A stretch of DNA of 44,852 nucleotides from Anaerolineales bacterium UBA5195 (GCA_002412925.1 DHVZ01000083.1:1-44852), one strand, 5' to 3'; positions 1 to 8,555 are shown, counted from the stretch's first letter. Notes: generated from the letters alone by a model not told the origin. Translations and numbers: made by a program.

Positions 1-237
1 AAGTCCATAACTGGCGATGGTATTGAATAGCTGAAATCATTCTCGAAAAGGGGTTATTCGCCACACCAAGGATTGTTTTTTGGGTTGATATTTTTCGCGG
101 ATTATTACGACTGATTTAAAATCCTCTGATCTTTTTACAAATTTCGCGGTTTCTTTACTTTTCCTTTACATTCGAGCGGTATCCTTTGATTATAAAATCG
201 GGAAGCAGTAAATTCCCGTTTAAAAAAGGAGAAACCG
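1..237 (+). promoter_or_regulatory. Leader region of the Gly-rich secreted protein gene
   Basis: No gene is visible in this AT-rich stretch. A possible sigma70 promoter is TTTACA near 164-169 with GATTAT about 17 bases downstream; the match is weak. A short hairpin pairs CGGGAA (199-204) with TTCCCG (213-218) just before the ribosome-binding site AGGAGA (227-232), which lies 5 bases before the ATG at 238. The hairpin would sit close to the 5' end of the mRNA and could stabilise it; that is inference. Confidence 0.4.
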
Positions 238-774
238 ATGAAAAAGATTTTGATCGTTGTAGCTGTTGCCGTTGTTGCACTGGTGATTTTTGGGACAGGA
301 TTCCTGTTTTCCCAGTATCAGTTTGTGTCTGCTGCTGGCCTGCCCCAGGGCTTTGGTCCTGGCGGCGGGATGATGGGCGGTCGTGGCACTTACGGCCCCA
401 TGCATGATTATGTGGAACAGGCGCTGGCGAGTAAACTTGGTCTGACTGAGGCCCAGGTTGAAGCACAACTTGCCGCTGGCAAAAGCATGTACCAGATCGT
501 CCTCGATCAGGGCATTGTAGCGGCAGATGTTCCCGCTTTACTGACTGAAGTCCACAAGACTGCCTTCGACAAGGCAGTGGCTGAAGGTGCCTTGACCCAG
601 GCGCAGGCCGATGCCATTCTCGGGCGCATCAGCGCCAATGGTTTCGACCCGGCTAATTGCCCGATGGACGGCGCTCGTCCGCAAGATGGGACCGGTTTCC
701 GCGGCGGTCGTCGCGGTCCTGGCGGAATGGGCGGCTGGGGACAGCAGCCTGTTGCCCCACAAACAGCCCCGTAA
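238..774 (+). CDS. Secreted or membrane-anchored Gly/Met-rich protein of unknown function
   Basis: The 178-aa product starts MKKILIVVAVAVVALVIF, a hydrophobic segment (about residues 4-26) that could be a signal peptide or an uncleaved anchor. A Gly/Met-rich stretch follows (about 38-50). Next come two short helical units: 'LGLTEAQVEAQLAAGKSMYQI' style (about 65-90), then a segment of the 'A.A.GALTQAQADAILGRI' type (about 105-135). The C-terminal tail is rich in Gly, Arg and Pro. Repeated 'LT..Q...L..G' helices behind a signal peptide are common in uncharacterised Chloroflexota exported proteins; no enzyme motif is seen. A good ribosome-binding site (AGGAGA) supports the start. The gene stands alone and ends at a perfect bidirectional terminator. 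The function is unknown. Confidence 0.85.
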   Translation: MKKILIVVAVAVVALVIFGTGFLFSQYQFVSAAGLPQGFGPGGGMMGGRGTYGPMHDYVEQALASKLGLTEAQVEAQLAAGKSMYQIVLDQGIVAADVPALLTEVHKTAFDKAVAEGALTQAQADAILGRISANGFDPANCPMDGARPQDGTGFRGGRRGPGGMGGWGQQPVAPQTAP

Positions 775-795
775 AACAACCGGGTATGAGGAAGC

Positions 796-840
796 GAATC
801 AAAAACTCGGGACGGTTTTGCCGTCCCGAGTTTTTGATTC
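796..840. terminator. Bidirectional intrinsic terminator, perfect 20-bp stem
   Basis: The arms at 796-815 and 821-840 are perfectly complementary with a 5-base loop (TTTTG). The A- and T-rich outer portions give a U-tract on either strand. It lies between the convergent genes ending at 774 (+) and 846 (-), so it can terminate both. Confidence 0.85.
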
Positions 841-845
841 TGGTC

Positions 846-1925
846 TTATGTGCCGCTGCCCTGTGCCCTGACCAATTCCACACCCAGCGCAGTTAATTCA
901 TCCACCTGGTCGGCTTGAAGCACGTTCAGGGTGGCGAGGTAAACGCCATTGGGGCTAAACAGGACAATCAACTGGCCGAAGCGGCCCTGCTGTAGTTGAC
1001 GCAATGGATAGCGTTCTGCCCAGCTTCTCAGGGGCATGGCCACCCAGGGATTCAGGATTTGCCGCGCGGCGGCGGGGTCGCCGGTAAAAGCAGTGAAATG
1101 CGGCTCGAGACTGGCGTCTAGCGGGGAGAGGGTGTTGGCATCATCCAGGCCAGGGGTGTCATCTGGAGTGAAACCATATAACGACATTGACGTTCGAAAC
1201 AAAGTCTTGCCAATGGATGCCAGAAAGCCACCTCCCGATTGCTGTCCGGCCATCTTTTGGGCAAGATAAAGAAAGCTGCCTGTCATCTTGAAATCAGGAG
1301 AGAACCAGCGGGTGACGGGTGTGGCGCCCATCGCCGTAGATTGCAATTGCCAGTGAACGCCGTTTGTTTCGCGGATTTGTTGGTTGTCACCGGTGAGGGC
1401 AGCTTGTTGTTGTTCGATGGCTGGCTGGGCGATTTGTGGCGCTGCGCGTAAAATCCCGATGGGGGTTTCGTCGAGGGTCTCCGCCAGGCCGATGAAAGCG
1501 CGCAGTTTTTCTGCGCTCTGTTGTTTCAAGAAAAAGCCGCCAGAATAATAAGACCTGAAAGGGAGTTTTGTGCCATCTTTTTTGACTGCCTCTAGCCGGT
1601 AACTGGTATTTTTCCGGGAGGGATTATCGTTATCCCGGGTGGTGCTGCTATCTACCCGGATGGTATTAATCTCACTAAAGGGGATTTGCTTTACCGAGCG
1701 CGGGATGACCAGCCCGTAGCGCAGGGTCAGGGTGCGGTTAGCGCGGTCGGCGCTGATGGTCAGCGTTGTCGGGACGAAGAGGGCCAATATCCCCAGCAAG
1801 CCTGTGATTCCTGCGGTGGGGAGCGCCGACTTTGTCACGAGGTATGCGGTGATGCCAAGCAACACTACGCCGATAAGCCACAGCCCCAGAGGGTAATCGC
1901 GGATGGTTAGTTTGTCCTGGTTCAT
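846..1925 (-). CDS. Membrane-anchored protein with PH-like N-terminal region, unknown function
   Basis: From the ATG at 1925 the product is 359 aa and starts MNQDKLTIRDYPLGLW. An upstream in-frame GTG exists, but only this ATG has a ribosome-binding site (AAAGGA). Residues about 12-55 form two membrane segments. They are followed by a beta-rich region with 'ADRANRTLTLRYGLVIPRSV' and 'IPFSEINTIRV', which resembles the bacterial PH-like domains found after paired TM helices. The C-terminal two thirds has no motif I recognise. It is a single gene facing the secreted-protein gene. The PH-like assignment is tentative. Confidence 0.75.
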   Translation of the reverse strand: MNQDKLTIRDYPLGLWLIGVVLLGITAYLVTKSALPTAGITGLLGILALFVPTTLTISADRANRTLTLRYGLVIPRSVKQIPFSEINTIRVDSSTTRDNDNPSRKNTSYRLEAVKKDGTKLPFRSYYSGGFFLKQQSAEKLRAFIGLAETLDETPIGILRAAPQIAQPAIEQQQAALTGDNQQIRETNGVHWQLQSTAMGATPVTRWFSPDFKMTGSFLYLAQKMAGQQSGGGFLASIGKTLFRTSMSLYGFTPDDTPGLDDANTLSPLDASLEPHFTAFTGDPAAARQILNPWVAMPLRSWAERYPLRQLQQGRFGQLIVLFSPNGVYLATLNVLQADQVDELTALGVELVRAQGSGT

Positions 1926-1972
1926 TGCATTGTCCTTTATCTTCAGGAGTTCATGAAATATCTTGAAAAAGC

Positions 1973-2023
1973 CCGATTTTGGGGTGTGTGGCGGCGTACG
2001 CCTGTCGCACACCCCAAAATCGG
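1973..2023 (-). terminator. Hairpin terminator downstream of the ZIP operon
   Basis: Arms 1973-1988 and 2008-2023 are perfect 16-bp complements. A 10-bp palindrome (GGCGTACGCC, 1993-2002) lies inside the loop. Read on the minus strand, the stem is followed by GGGCTTTTTC, a U-tract, so it fits an intrinsic terminator for the operon ending at 2149. Confidence 0.7.
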
Positions 2024-2148
2024 AAATTCTCCCAACTTTCGTGAAGTACTAATATTCATTATCCGGCCAGATCATAGAAAAGCAATGGGTCTTTCGGGCT
2101 AAACGAGCTGAACCCTAAAATGCGTGCAAAGAGACAGGAGATACTTTC

Positions 2149-2967
2149 TTATCCCAATGCCACATCCAGCAGCATCATCACGGCAAAACCGAGCATTGCG
2201 CCTGAGGTGGATGAATGCGTATCCTTGCTCATTTGCGATTCGGGAATGAGTTCCTCTACGACGACATAAATCATTGCGCCAGCCGCAAAAGCCAGGGCAT
2301 AAGGCAGGATGGGGCGCATCAGCAAAACCGCCGCCGCACCCACTACCCCGGCGATGGGTTCGACGATTCCGGAAGCTTGCCCGTACCAGTAACTTTTCAA
2401 ACGAGACATACCTTCGCGCCGCAGCGGAATCGAGACAGCCGCCCCTTCAGGAAAATTTTGCAGGCCAATACCGATTGCCAGCGCGATTGCCCCGGCCAAC
2501 GAGGCGGACGGCAGGCCAGCGCCAAGCGCACCAAAAGCTACCCCGACTGCCAACCCCTCGGGGATGTTGTGCAGGGTGATTGCCAGCACCAGCAGGATGC
2601 TTCGTTGCCAGGATGTCTTGATTCCTTCGGCTTCGCTGGTAGGCAGTCCCATGTGCAGGTGCGGCAGGATTTTATCGATACTCCACAGAAAAACCCCGCC
2701 AAATAGAAATCCGGTCACGGCTGGAAGCCAGGCTGGCACTCCTGATCCCTCAGCCATTTCGATAGCCGGGGCGAGCAGTGACCAGAAACTGGCGGCAATC
2801 ATTACTCCGGCAGCAAAGCCGAGCATACTATCGAGCACCTTGCGGTTGATCGATTTGAAAAAAAATACTGCGGCGGCGCCTAACGCGGTCATGAACCAGG
2901 TGAACAGGGTCGCGCCCAGTGCCTGCTGGATTGGGTTTAGTATGACGAACCATTCATAAATTTGCAT
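2149..2967 (-). CDS. ZIP-family divalent metal transporter
   Basis: This 272-aa integral membrane protein has about eight hydrophobic segments. It carries the two ZIP metal-path motifs: HNIPEG at 133-138 (TM4) and QNFPEG at 170-175 (TM5). A His-containing loop (LPHLHMGL, about 101-108) precedes TM4. ZIP proteins move Zn, Fe, Mn or related divalent cations into the cytoplasm; the layout is closest to the ZupT/GufA branch. The start has an AAGGAG ribosome-binding site 8 bases upstream. It is the last gene of the dtxR-160aa-zip operon, 29 bases after its neighbour. Together with the operator upstream of the regulator, this suggests metal-repressed uptake. The exact metal cannot be read from the sequence. 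Confidence 0.93.
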   Translation of the reverse strand: MQIYEWFVILNPIQQALGATLFTWFMTALGAAAVFFFKSINRKVLDSMLGFAAGVMIAASFWSLLAPAIEMAEGSGVPAWLPAVTGFLFGGVFLWSIDKILPHLHMGLPTSEAEGIKTSWQRSILLVLAITLHNIPEGLAVGVAFGALGAGLPSASLAGAIALAIGIGLQNFPEGAAVSIPLRREGMSRLKSYWYGQASGIVEPIAGVVGAAAVLLMRPILPYALAFAAGAMIYVVVEELIPESQMSKDTHSSTSGAMLGFAVMMLLDVALG

Positions 2968-2996
2968 CAGGTTTACTCCTTAAAAAGTCTTAATTG

Positions 2997-3479
2997 CTAA
3001 ATCAAATAAACTACTGTTGCCACGATCAGCCCCAGCACCAGGCTGAAGACCGTGCCGATCAGAAAGCCCCGAAAGTGGAAAGCATAATCCTTGTATGCCG
3101 GGTGTCCCTCCGAGCCAGGGATGATAAACATTTTGGGCGTGAAGGCGCAGAAAATCAGCCAGTCCAGCACCAGCCAATCCCAGACGTTGAAGGCCCAGAT
3201 GATGCCAAAGGCATACAGGAACAACCCCACGAAGGAAGTCTCTTCTAGCCGAAAAACGAACACAAAGGGCAAAACCAGCAGCGCCAGCAGGAAGGGCATT
3301 CCGAGCAGGGTGCTTTGTCGCTTTTCAGAGTCTGTTTTAGGCGGAACGATTGCTTTGATGGCGGGCGGGTAATCCTGGAGCATTAAGCGCGGATTGTACA
3401 GTACCAGTCCCAGCAGGAGAACGGTGGCAATGGCGATATAAATCATCGAATCAATGAGAAGTTGTGAAAAGTTAATCAT
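2997..3479 (-). CDS. Four-TM membrane protein of unknown function
   Basis: This 160-aa protein has hydrophobic segments at about 9-27, 58-78, 83-110 and 135-158. A short soluble loop (about 30-55) lies between the first two, and 'AFNVWDWLVLDWLIF' (about 95-109) is notably Trp-rich. No family motif was recognised. It lies 11 bases after the DtxR-like regulator gene and 29 bases before the ZIP transporter gene on the same strand, so it is almost certainly co-transcribed with them. A role as accessory membrane component in metal homeostasis is inference from this position only. Confidence 0.8.
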   Translation of the reverse strand: MINFSQLLIDSMIYIAIATVLLLGLVLYNPRLMLQDYPPAIKAIVPPKTDSEKRQSTLLGMPFLLALLVLPFVFVFRLEETSFVGLFLYAFGIIWAFNVWDWLVLDWLIFCAFTPKMFIIPGSEGHPAYKDYAFHFRGFLIGTVFSLVLGLIVATVVYLI

Positions 3480-3490
3480 TTTGTTCTCTT

Positions 3491-4171
3491 TCAGGTGTGA
3501 AGTTCGACGTAAATCTGGCTGCTGATGGTAACGCCAATCACGCAGGACAAAACCTGATCTTGTCCTACGGCCAGGGTCAGGTTTAGGTCGAAGGGTGAAT
3601 ACTCCCGTGCTTCTATTTCTGCGCCAGGGATGAGGCCGAGGCTTTCAAGATACCGCAACAGTGGTGGATCATTTGCCTGCACCCTCACGATGACTGCTTT
3701 CTGGGGCGGTCTCAACGCCGAAAGTGGAAGCGACTTATCGGCAGGCATCCTCAGTTCGGCTGTTGGTATAATTTCGCCGTGCGGGTCGCGCTCCGGGTTA
3801 CCCAGCACTGCCGCGATCTTGGCCTCGAACTCCTCACTGATGACGTGCTCCAAGCGGCAGGCCTCCTCGTGAACGTTATCCCACGAATAGCCAAGCATGG
3901 TCACCAGATAGGTTTCAATCAGCCGGTGATGGCGGATAACCTCCAGCGCGGCTTTTTCGCCATCTGGCGTGAGTATCACGCCCTGATGCTTGCGGTACAA
4001 GACCAGGGGCGGGTTTGCAGAAGCCAGTTTTTGCACCATCCCTGTCACCGATGCAGGCGCAATGCCTAGCCGCGCTGCGAGGTCGTTGGTCGAGGCCGCC
4101 TGGCTGTTTTCTGTCAGGGCATAGATATGCTTCAGGTAATCTTGAATGGTTTGGGTTAAAGGCTCTGTCAT
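3491..4171 (-). CDS. DtxR/MntR-family metal-dependent transcriptional repressor
   Basis: The 226-aa product has the three-part DtxR plan: a winged helix (about 1-70), a dimerisation/metal domain (about 71-140) and a C-terminal SH3/FeoA-like domain (about 148-226). Ligands that align with DtxR/IdeR are visible: H82 and E86 (HHRLIE), H101, C105, E108 and H109 (VHEEACRLEH). Position 11 is Asp, as in MntR, where DtxR has Met. Such proteins bind DNA when loaded with Fe2+ or Mn2+. It is the first gene of the operon with the four-TM protein and the ZIP transporter. The start codon has no obvious Shine-Dalgarno sequence. The promoter and operator lie directly upstream, so autoregulation is likely. 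Confidence 0.93.
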   Translation of the reverse strand: MTEPLTQTIQDYLKHIYALTENSQAASTNDLAARLGIAPASVTGMVQKLASANPPLVLYRKHQGVILTPDGEKAALEVIRHHRLIETYLVTMLGYSWDNVHEEACRLEHVISEEFEAKIAAVLGNPERDPHGEIIPTAELRMPADKSLPLSALRPPQKAVIVRVQANDPPLLRYLESLGLIPGAEIEAREYSPFDLNLTLAVGQDQVLSCVIGVTISSQIYVELHT

Positions 4172-4183
4172 GGCTAAAATATT

Positions 4184-4201
4184 ATTTAGGTCATCCTAAA
4201 T
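4184..4201. promoter_or_regulatory. DtxR/MntR-like operator palindrome
   Basis: The perfect inverted repeat ATTTAGG-TCAT-CCTAAAT matches the TTAGG...CCTAA pattern known for DtxR and MntR-type operators. On the minus strand it covers the expected transcription start, 2 bases past the -10 box. An imperfect second palindrome (CTAAA...TTTAG, 4174-4189) overlaps it. Confidence 0.75.
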
Positions 4202-4202
4202 T

Positions 4203-4231
4203 AGTATAGCAAAAAAGAAAAGCCGAGTCAA
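4203..4231 (-). promoter_or_regulatory. Sigma70 promoter of the dtxR-zip operon
   Basis: Read on the minus strand, TTGACT (4231-4226) and TATACT (4208-4203) are separated by exactly 17 bases. Transcription would start near 4196, giving a leader of about 25 nt to the ATG at 4171. Confidence 0.8.
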
Positions 4232-4266
4232 GAGGTGACCGGTTTTTCAAAGGGGCAAAAAGGAAG

Positions 4267-5049
4267 CTAAAGCTCTCCAATGAGGGTCTGTAGGAGAGAA
4301 AGGCTGACAGTTTCACTTTTCTGATCTTGTTCCAGGTCAGGATTCCAAGCAGAGAGGGAAGCGGCGACAACCTTTCCTGCTTGGGCCAGGCGTTTGAAGA
4401 CAACCCTGACCGTCTCAGCCGTGGGGCCGCCCTTCGCAAGATAATTTTGAGCCGGGGATTCCTCCGGGCGGACTACATCCGTATCAAAATGGACATAGAT
4501 CGGGTCGTCAGGGAGCTGAAAATTGAGCAATGCCTCCAGGCTGGTTAGGTGCGTTAGCGCTGATTTCTGGATAAGTTCTCGTTCGCCGGGATCCAAATCG
4601 CGCGCATCGGTCAGGATAACTTTATCTTCCGGTTGGGGTTTCAGGCCAATGGCATTGGGCATGGTCTGCTCACCTTTCCCAACGAGCATCGCCAGGGGCA
4701 TACCGCCTAAAAATCCGCTGGGCGTGGTTTCCCAGGTGTTAAAATCTCCATGTGCATCGAACCAAATCAGCAGTGGGTTGATCCCGGTGCGCTGTAAACC
4801 TGCCAAAACGGCCATCGCGGTGCAGCAATCGCCAGCCAGGCTGACGGGCCTTTCTTGATTTAAGACTGCTTTGGTAACCAAATCAGCCAGCGACTGATGA
4901 ACAACTGACATCCTGGTCTGGACTTCGCCCTCCGGTAAAACCGGTTCGTTGATTTGCCAGCCTGGCTTGAGCAAGGATTTCAAACCCGATGAATGTTTGT
5001 CCAGAAAAAATGGGGATAGGATTGGGCGGTTTTTCATTTTTGGTGTCAT
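4267..5049 (-). CDS. Arginase/agmatinase-family (ureohydrolase fold) protein
   Basis: The product is 260 aa. Ureohydrolase motifs appear in order: AGDCC (72-76) at the GGDH position, DAHGD (98-102), and HFDTDVV (187-193) at the SFDxD position. The Asp/His ligands of the last two motifs are kept, but the His of the first motif is Cys. The family hydrolyses guanidino or formimino groups at a dinuclear Mn centre; the substrate cannot be told here. ATG starts at 5049 and 5037 are both possible. GAGGG abuts the first, so the second has better spacing (12 bases). It is the last gene of the leftward run that begins with the DinB-like and glycosyltransferase genes. Confidence 0.8.
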   Translation of the reverse strand: MTPKMKNRPILSPFFLDKHSSGLKSLLKPGWQINEPVLPEGEVQTRMSVVHQSLADLVTKAVLNQERPVSLAGDCCTAMAVLAGLQRTGINPLLIWFDAHGDFNTWETTPSGFLGGMPLAMLVGKGEQTMPNAIGLKPQPEDKVILTDARDLDPGERELIQKSALTHLTSLEALLNFQLPDDPIYVHFDTDVVRPEESPAQNYLAKGGPTAETVRVVFKRLAQAGKVVAASLSAWNPDLEQDQKSETVSLSLLQTLIGEL

Positions 5050-5069
5050 CCCTCGGGAAAAAATTTAGA

Positions 5070-5918
5070 TTAATGCAGAATTTTCTGTAATTCGGTAACC
5101 CTGGTTGAAATCATGCCTGCCAGTTCAGCTCTTTCCTCTATCAGGGTCTCGTCTACCCCAATCAGTGCGCCATTTACTTCGGCCAGGGCGCAGTACAACA
5201 TGCGGATCAGCCGTTTGGCTTCCGTTGGCGCGAAACCAATGGCGACCAGGATCTTATCAACCTGGATGGTATGCTGGCGCAGGTGGGCTTCAAAACGATG
5301 TAATCGGTAACGGATTGGGAAGTTCTCTGTTTCCCAGAAGACGGCAGGCAGATCAAGCTCGGCGACGCTGATATTGGCAAACTCGGTTAAGAGTTTGTCA
5401 TGCAGGTTGTGATGATAGGCTTTCAGGTTTTCGTAGGAACCCTTCATCAAAATTTGATATTCTGCTTCGTTCATGCCTGTCAGACGAATCTCATCAGCGT
5501 CTGTCATCCGGCCGGGTGTCCATTTGCCAGCCCGATGACCTTCCAGCGCGAAGAGTATGGTCGCCGAAAACCCGATCTCTGCCCCAAGGATATGGGCCAG
5601 TACACGACGGACAGGCCAGTCCTTTTCGGACGGAGTGCGGTCGGCATCTGTGGACGAAAGTCCGCACAGGGCGGCTTGCAGATCCAGGTAAGCAGCATGG
5701 TATTGACTCAGGATCCGGTGGACAGGCTGCGGCTTGGTGCGGTTCTCGGCCAATTTAACGGCCAGTTGCCGAAGTTCGAGATGCGTCACGAAAAAGGCAA
5801 AGCGGACTCCCTCGTCATGCCCTTTCCAAGCCCAGGGACGGTCAAGCTGGTCGTCTGGGAGGTTTGCAAACAAGCTGGCGAAATTTTCAACAGTGCCGAT
5901 CAGTTCGGACTTGAGCAT
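5070..5918 (-). CDS. DinB-fold family protein
   Basis: The product is 282 aa. The region around 85-235 reads as a DinB four-helix bundle: 'SEKDWPVRRVLAHILGAEIGF' (about 97-117) is the typical W..r..l.Hl...E segment, and 'RFEAHLRQHTIQVDKIL' (about 212-228) is the typical C-terminal H...H..q segment. These His residues usually hold a divalent metal in DinB/YfiT-like proteins, which include thiol-dependent transferases. The ATG at 5918 has GGAG five bases upstream. It sits between the glycosyltransferase and arginase-family genes on the same strand. The molecular role is unknown. Confidence 0.78.
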   Translation of the reverse strand: MLKSELIGTVENFASLFANLPDDQLDRPWAWKGHDEGVRFAFFVTHLELRQLAVKLAENRTKPQPVHRILSQYHAAYLDLQAALCGLSSTDADRTPSEKDWPVRRVLAHILGAEIGFSATILFALEGHRAGKWTPGRMTDADEIRLTGMNEAEYQILMKGSYENLKAYHHNLHDKLLTEFANISVAELDLPAVFWETENFPIRYRLHRFEAHLRQHTIQVDKILVAIGFAPTEAKRLIRMLYCALAEVNGALIGVDETLIEERAELAGMISTRVTELQKILH

Positions 5919-5967
5919 AGGGTCTCCGCATCTGAGAGATTTCTACAAATGGTTGACGGCAGGGATA

Positions 5968-8526
5968 TCAATGGCAGCTTTTATTATTGTCGCAAACGGG
6001 GTCGGGCAAAGGACAGGCAAGCAGCGTGCCGGGAGGCATACGTTCAAAAACGCTCTTATCTTCCACCCGCACAACCGCCCAGGCTTGAACATACCCATCG
6101 GCGCGGCACCCCAGCACCATGACATCGCCGGAATTGGCGACTTTTGCCGGGTCCACGCGCGGCAGGATGATGACGCTTTCGCCTTTTGGCCCGAGCAGGG
6201 TGAAAAGTGTGCGTGGATATGGTTTGGTGTGATAGAAGTTGTAAACGCTGATATCCAGCCCTTCATCTTTGCCAAGTTGGCGGGGATAGAGACTGCGCCC
6301 CTGCAAAATGATCGCAGATGGATTGGATAGAAAATTTTGCAAGTCCTGGGGTGTCAGCCCTAATTGTTTCCCGGCAAGCGTGATGAATTGTTCGGCAAGC
6401 ACTGTGTCGGGCAGCGCTTGATAACGAGGCGCATTGATTTTCTGGGCAAGGGGGATGAGCGCTCCGAGCGCCGCGGAGATAAGTAAAACTGTCAGTGCGC
6501 CAGCCCACCAGCGTGGATTTTTCCCCAGCGTGATTTCATCCTGGGGATTAGCCTGCGCATTGACTTGTCCAAAAAATGCCAGCACCAGTTCGACGACTGC
6601 GAACAGGCCAAGCGTGTAATAGATGACGATTGCCCAGTCCACCGGAACAAGGTATCGCCCGCCCGAGGTTCGTCCCAAGGCGTTAACTGCAAAATAGATG
6701 AGCATGACAATCAGCGGAATCATACCCGCCAAGCGGGCGCGTTTCCAGGCTGCGCCCAGCCCGAGGGCTACAAATAGCAGGTTTAGCGGCAGGAGCAGCT
6801 GCGCCCAGGGTGTCAACTGCCCATCCCAGTAAGGTTTCCAAAAGTTATCGGTCTTTTTTACCACCACGCGCGGCTCCAGGTAGAAAGGCGTATTGGGCAG
6901 AACCTGCGCCGAGGTAACCAAATTATTCAGGAAATTATCCGCAGCAAAAGCCAGCACTGACTTTTCGGGTGCAGGCGTGGGGCGAATCTGCGCCAGGTGG
7001 AAATTTGCCTTTGGGCGCGGACTGCCTGGTTCAAGCTGCGTCCCGAAAGGTTGTAAGAATTGTGGATAGCGTTGCCGGATGACATCCCAGATGCGCACGC
7101 CATACAGTTCAAGCAGGGAGATGTTGTGTCCGCTGAACTGTGTCCAGGGCAAAACGCCCAGCAGGGCGGCTGTCACAACCAGCCCGCTGATTCCCAACCA
7201 GATTCGCGCTTTTTTTCGATAAACCAGCACGGTCAAGGCGATAACAACCGGGATGAGCGCGAGCGAGTGCGGGCGGAGCAGGGTCGAAAGGCCGATCAAG
7301 CCACCGGCCATTCCGGCTAGCGGCCAGTTTTTAGATGGGTTCCCGGCCCATTTAACCAACAGGAGAGTCGCCAGCGCCAACAGGAGGGCCGTCGGGTATT
7401 CGGTCAGCATGTATTTTTGGTGCGCAGTTTCGATGAGGTTGCCAACCTCAATCTGGTTGACGCCGCGTAATGCAACCAGGATACCCAGTCCCAAACCGGC
7501 GCTGCGGCTGTGTAGTTTTTTCCCCAAGAGATAGAAAAGCGCTGGAAAGACCGCATAAAGCGCCGCTTGTACGGCCACAACCTTTTCATAATCCTGCCCG
7601 GCAAAAGCATGCAGGTACACCAGGATGGCCGGGTAGAGTGTGCGGTCAAAGAAACTGTAATTATTAATCCCCTGGCCCAGGAGCGCAAACTGGCTCATGA
7701 TGTCATAATTCCGGGCGTCATAGTCTGGATACATTTCGAAATTGGGTGCAACCGGTGTGGTGACGAGAAAATCTGACCTGACAGGTTCCTTAGCCCAGAG
7801 CCAGGCGGCTATGACCCAGATGAGAATAAAGATGGCAATGTCGGCCAATCGTGAACGAGCGGGGATTTGCGCCGTCCATTTTTTGAGCAAGGCCCCCAAT
7901 CCAATCCCGCCCAGGAGCGCCAACTGCACCTGGAATGCCAGGACAGGCGCCCCAGCCCCATACCAAAAATCTTCTTCGGCAGGCTGCATTCCAACAACAT
8001 GTGAGGCTGCGGCCCAGGTGAGCAAGCCAAAAATGATGAGCGCCGCCGCCGTGAGGCTGAAAGCGCTTCGCTGATTACGAACGTATTCCCGGGCGGATCT
8101 AAGGTTCAGACCAACTCGTGAGGCAAAGAGCAGAAACGTCCCGCCCGCGCTGGCGCAGGTCAACCAAATGATCAGGGGGAAAACGCCCAAAACGTAATAG
8201 TAACCCTTGCCAAAGCTCTCCAGCGGTGTCCAGACAGTTAGCCAGCCAGCCAAGGAAACCAGGGCAGTTGCGACAGTTGTCAGAAGGATGAACAGTCCGC
8301 TGGCGCGATTATTCCACCAGGTGGAGAGACGCGTGGTGGTCCAATTTTGAAAGGCCAGGGCGCAGAATCCGATCGCCAGGGTGACTGCCGCGCCGAACAG
8401 GGCCAGCCGGGTCAGGCTGGTTTTACTGCCCAGCAGGCCGATCAGCCCGGCTAACAGGAGGCCTGCTGCGCAGAACAGTAAGAAAGCAGAGATCACGCCC
8501 CGGGTGGGTTTCCAGGTTGAGTTCAT
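5968..8526 (-). CDS. Large multi-TM glycosyltransferase-like (GT-C fold) membrane protein
   Basis: This 852-aa protein has many hydrophobic segments through about residue 690 and a soluble C-terminal domain (about 700-852). An extracytoplasmic loop after an early TM pair contains acidic residues ('EMYPDYDARNYDIM', about 264-277), and further on lies 'FFDRTLYPAILVYLHAF'. The pattern (acidic first loop, then 8-12 TMs with 'ALLLALATLLL.W' helices) fits the GT39/PMT-like GT-C glycosyltransferases, which use polyprenyl-phosphate sugars at the outer membrane face. The gene follows an acyltransferase gene by 29 bases, which suggests surface glycan or lipid modification. The GT-C call rests on topology and not on a decisive motif. 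Confidence 0.72.
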   Translation of the reverse strand: MNSTWKPTRGVISAFLLFCAAGLLLAGLIGLLGSKTSLTRLALFGAAVTLAIGFCALAFQNWTTTRLSTWWNNRASGLFILLTTVATALVSLAGWLTVWTPLESFGKGYYYVLGVFPLIIWLTCASAGGTFLLFASRVGLNLRSAREYVRNQRSAFSLTAAALIIFGLLTWAAASHVVGMQPAEEDFWYGAGAPVLAFQVQLALLGGIGLGALLKKWTAQIPARSRLADIAIFILIWVIAAWLWAKEPVRSDFLVTTPVAPNFEMYPDYDARNYDIMSQFALLGQGINNYSFFDRTLYPAILVYLHAFAGQDYEKVVAVQAALYAVFPALFYLLGKKLHSRSAGLGLGILVALRGVNQIEVGNLIETAHQKYMLTEYPTALLLALATLLLVKWAGNPSKNWPLAGMAGGLIGLSTLLRPHSLALIPVVIALTVLVYRKKARIWLGISGLVVTAALLGVLPWTQFSGHNISLLELYGVRIWDVIRQRYPQFLQPFGTQLEPGSPRPKANFHLAQIRPTPAPEKSVLAFAADNFLNNLVTSAQVLPNTPFYLEPRVVVKKTDNFWKPYWDGQLTPWAQLLLPLNLLFVALGLGAAWKRARLAGMIPLIVMLIYFAVNALGRTSGGRYLVPVDWAIVIYYTLGLFAVVELVLAFFGQVNAQANPQDEITLGKNPRWWAGALTVLLISAALGALIPLAQKINAPRYQALPDTVLAEQFITLAGKQLGLTPQDLQNFLSNPSAIILQGRSLYPRQLGKDEGLDISVYNFYHTKPYPRTLFTLLGPKGESVIILPRVDPAKVANSGDVMVLGCRADGYVQAWAVVRVEDKSVFERMPPGTLLACPLPDPVCDNNKSCH

Positions 8527-8555
8527 CTTTTTGTGGGTAAAAATGTTATCGATAG

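Noticed and set aside
5400..6330. Plus-strand open frames opposite the DinB-like and glycosyltransferase genes
   Set aside because: They lack signals and recognisable motifs, and the minus-strand genes explain the region fully.
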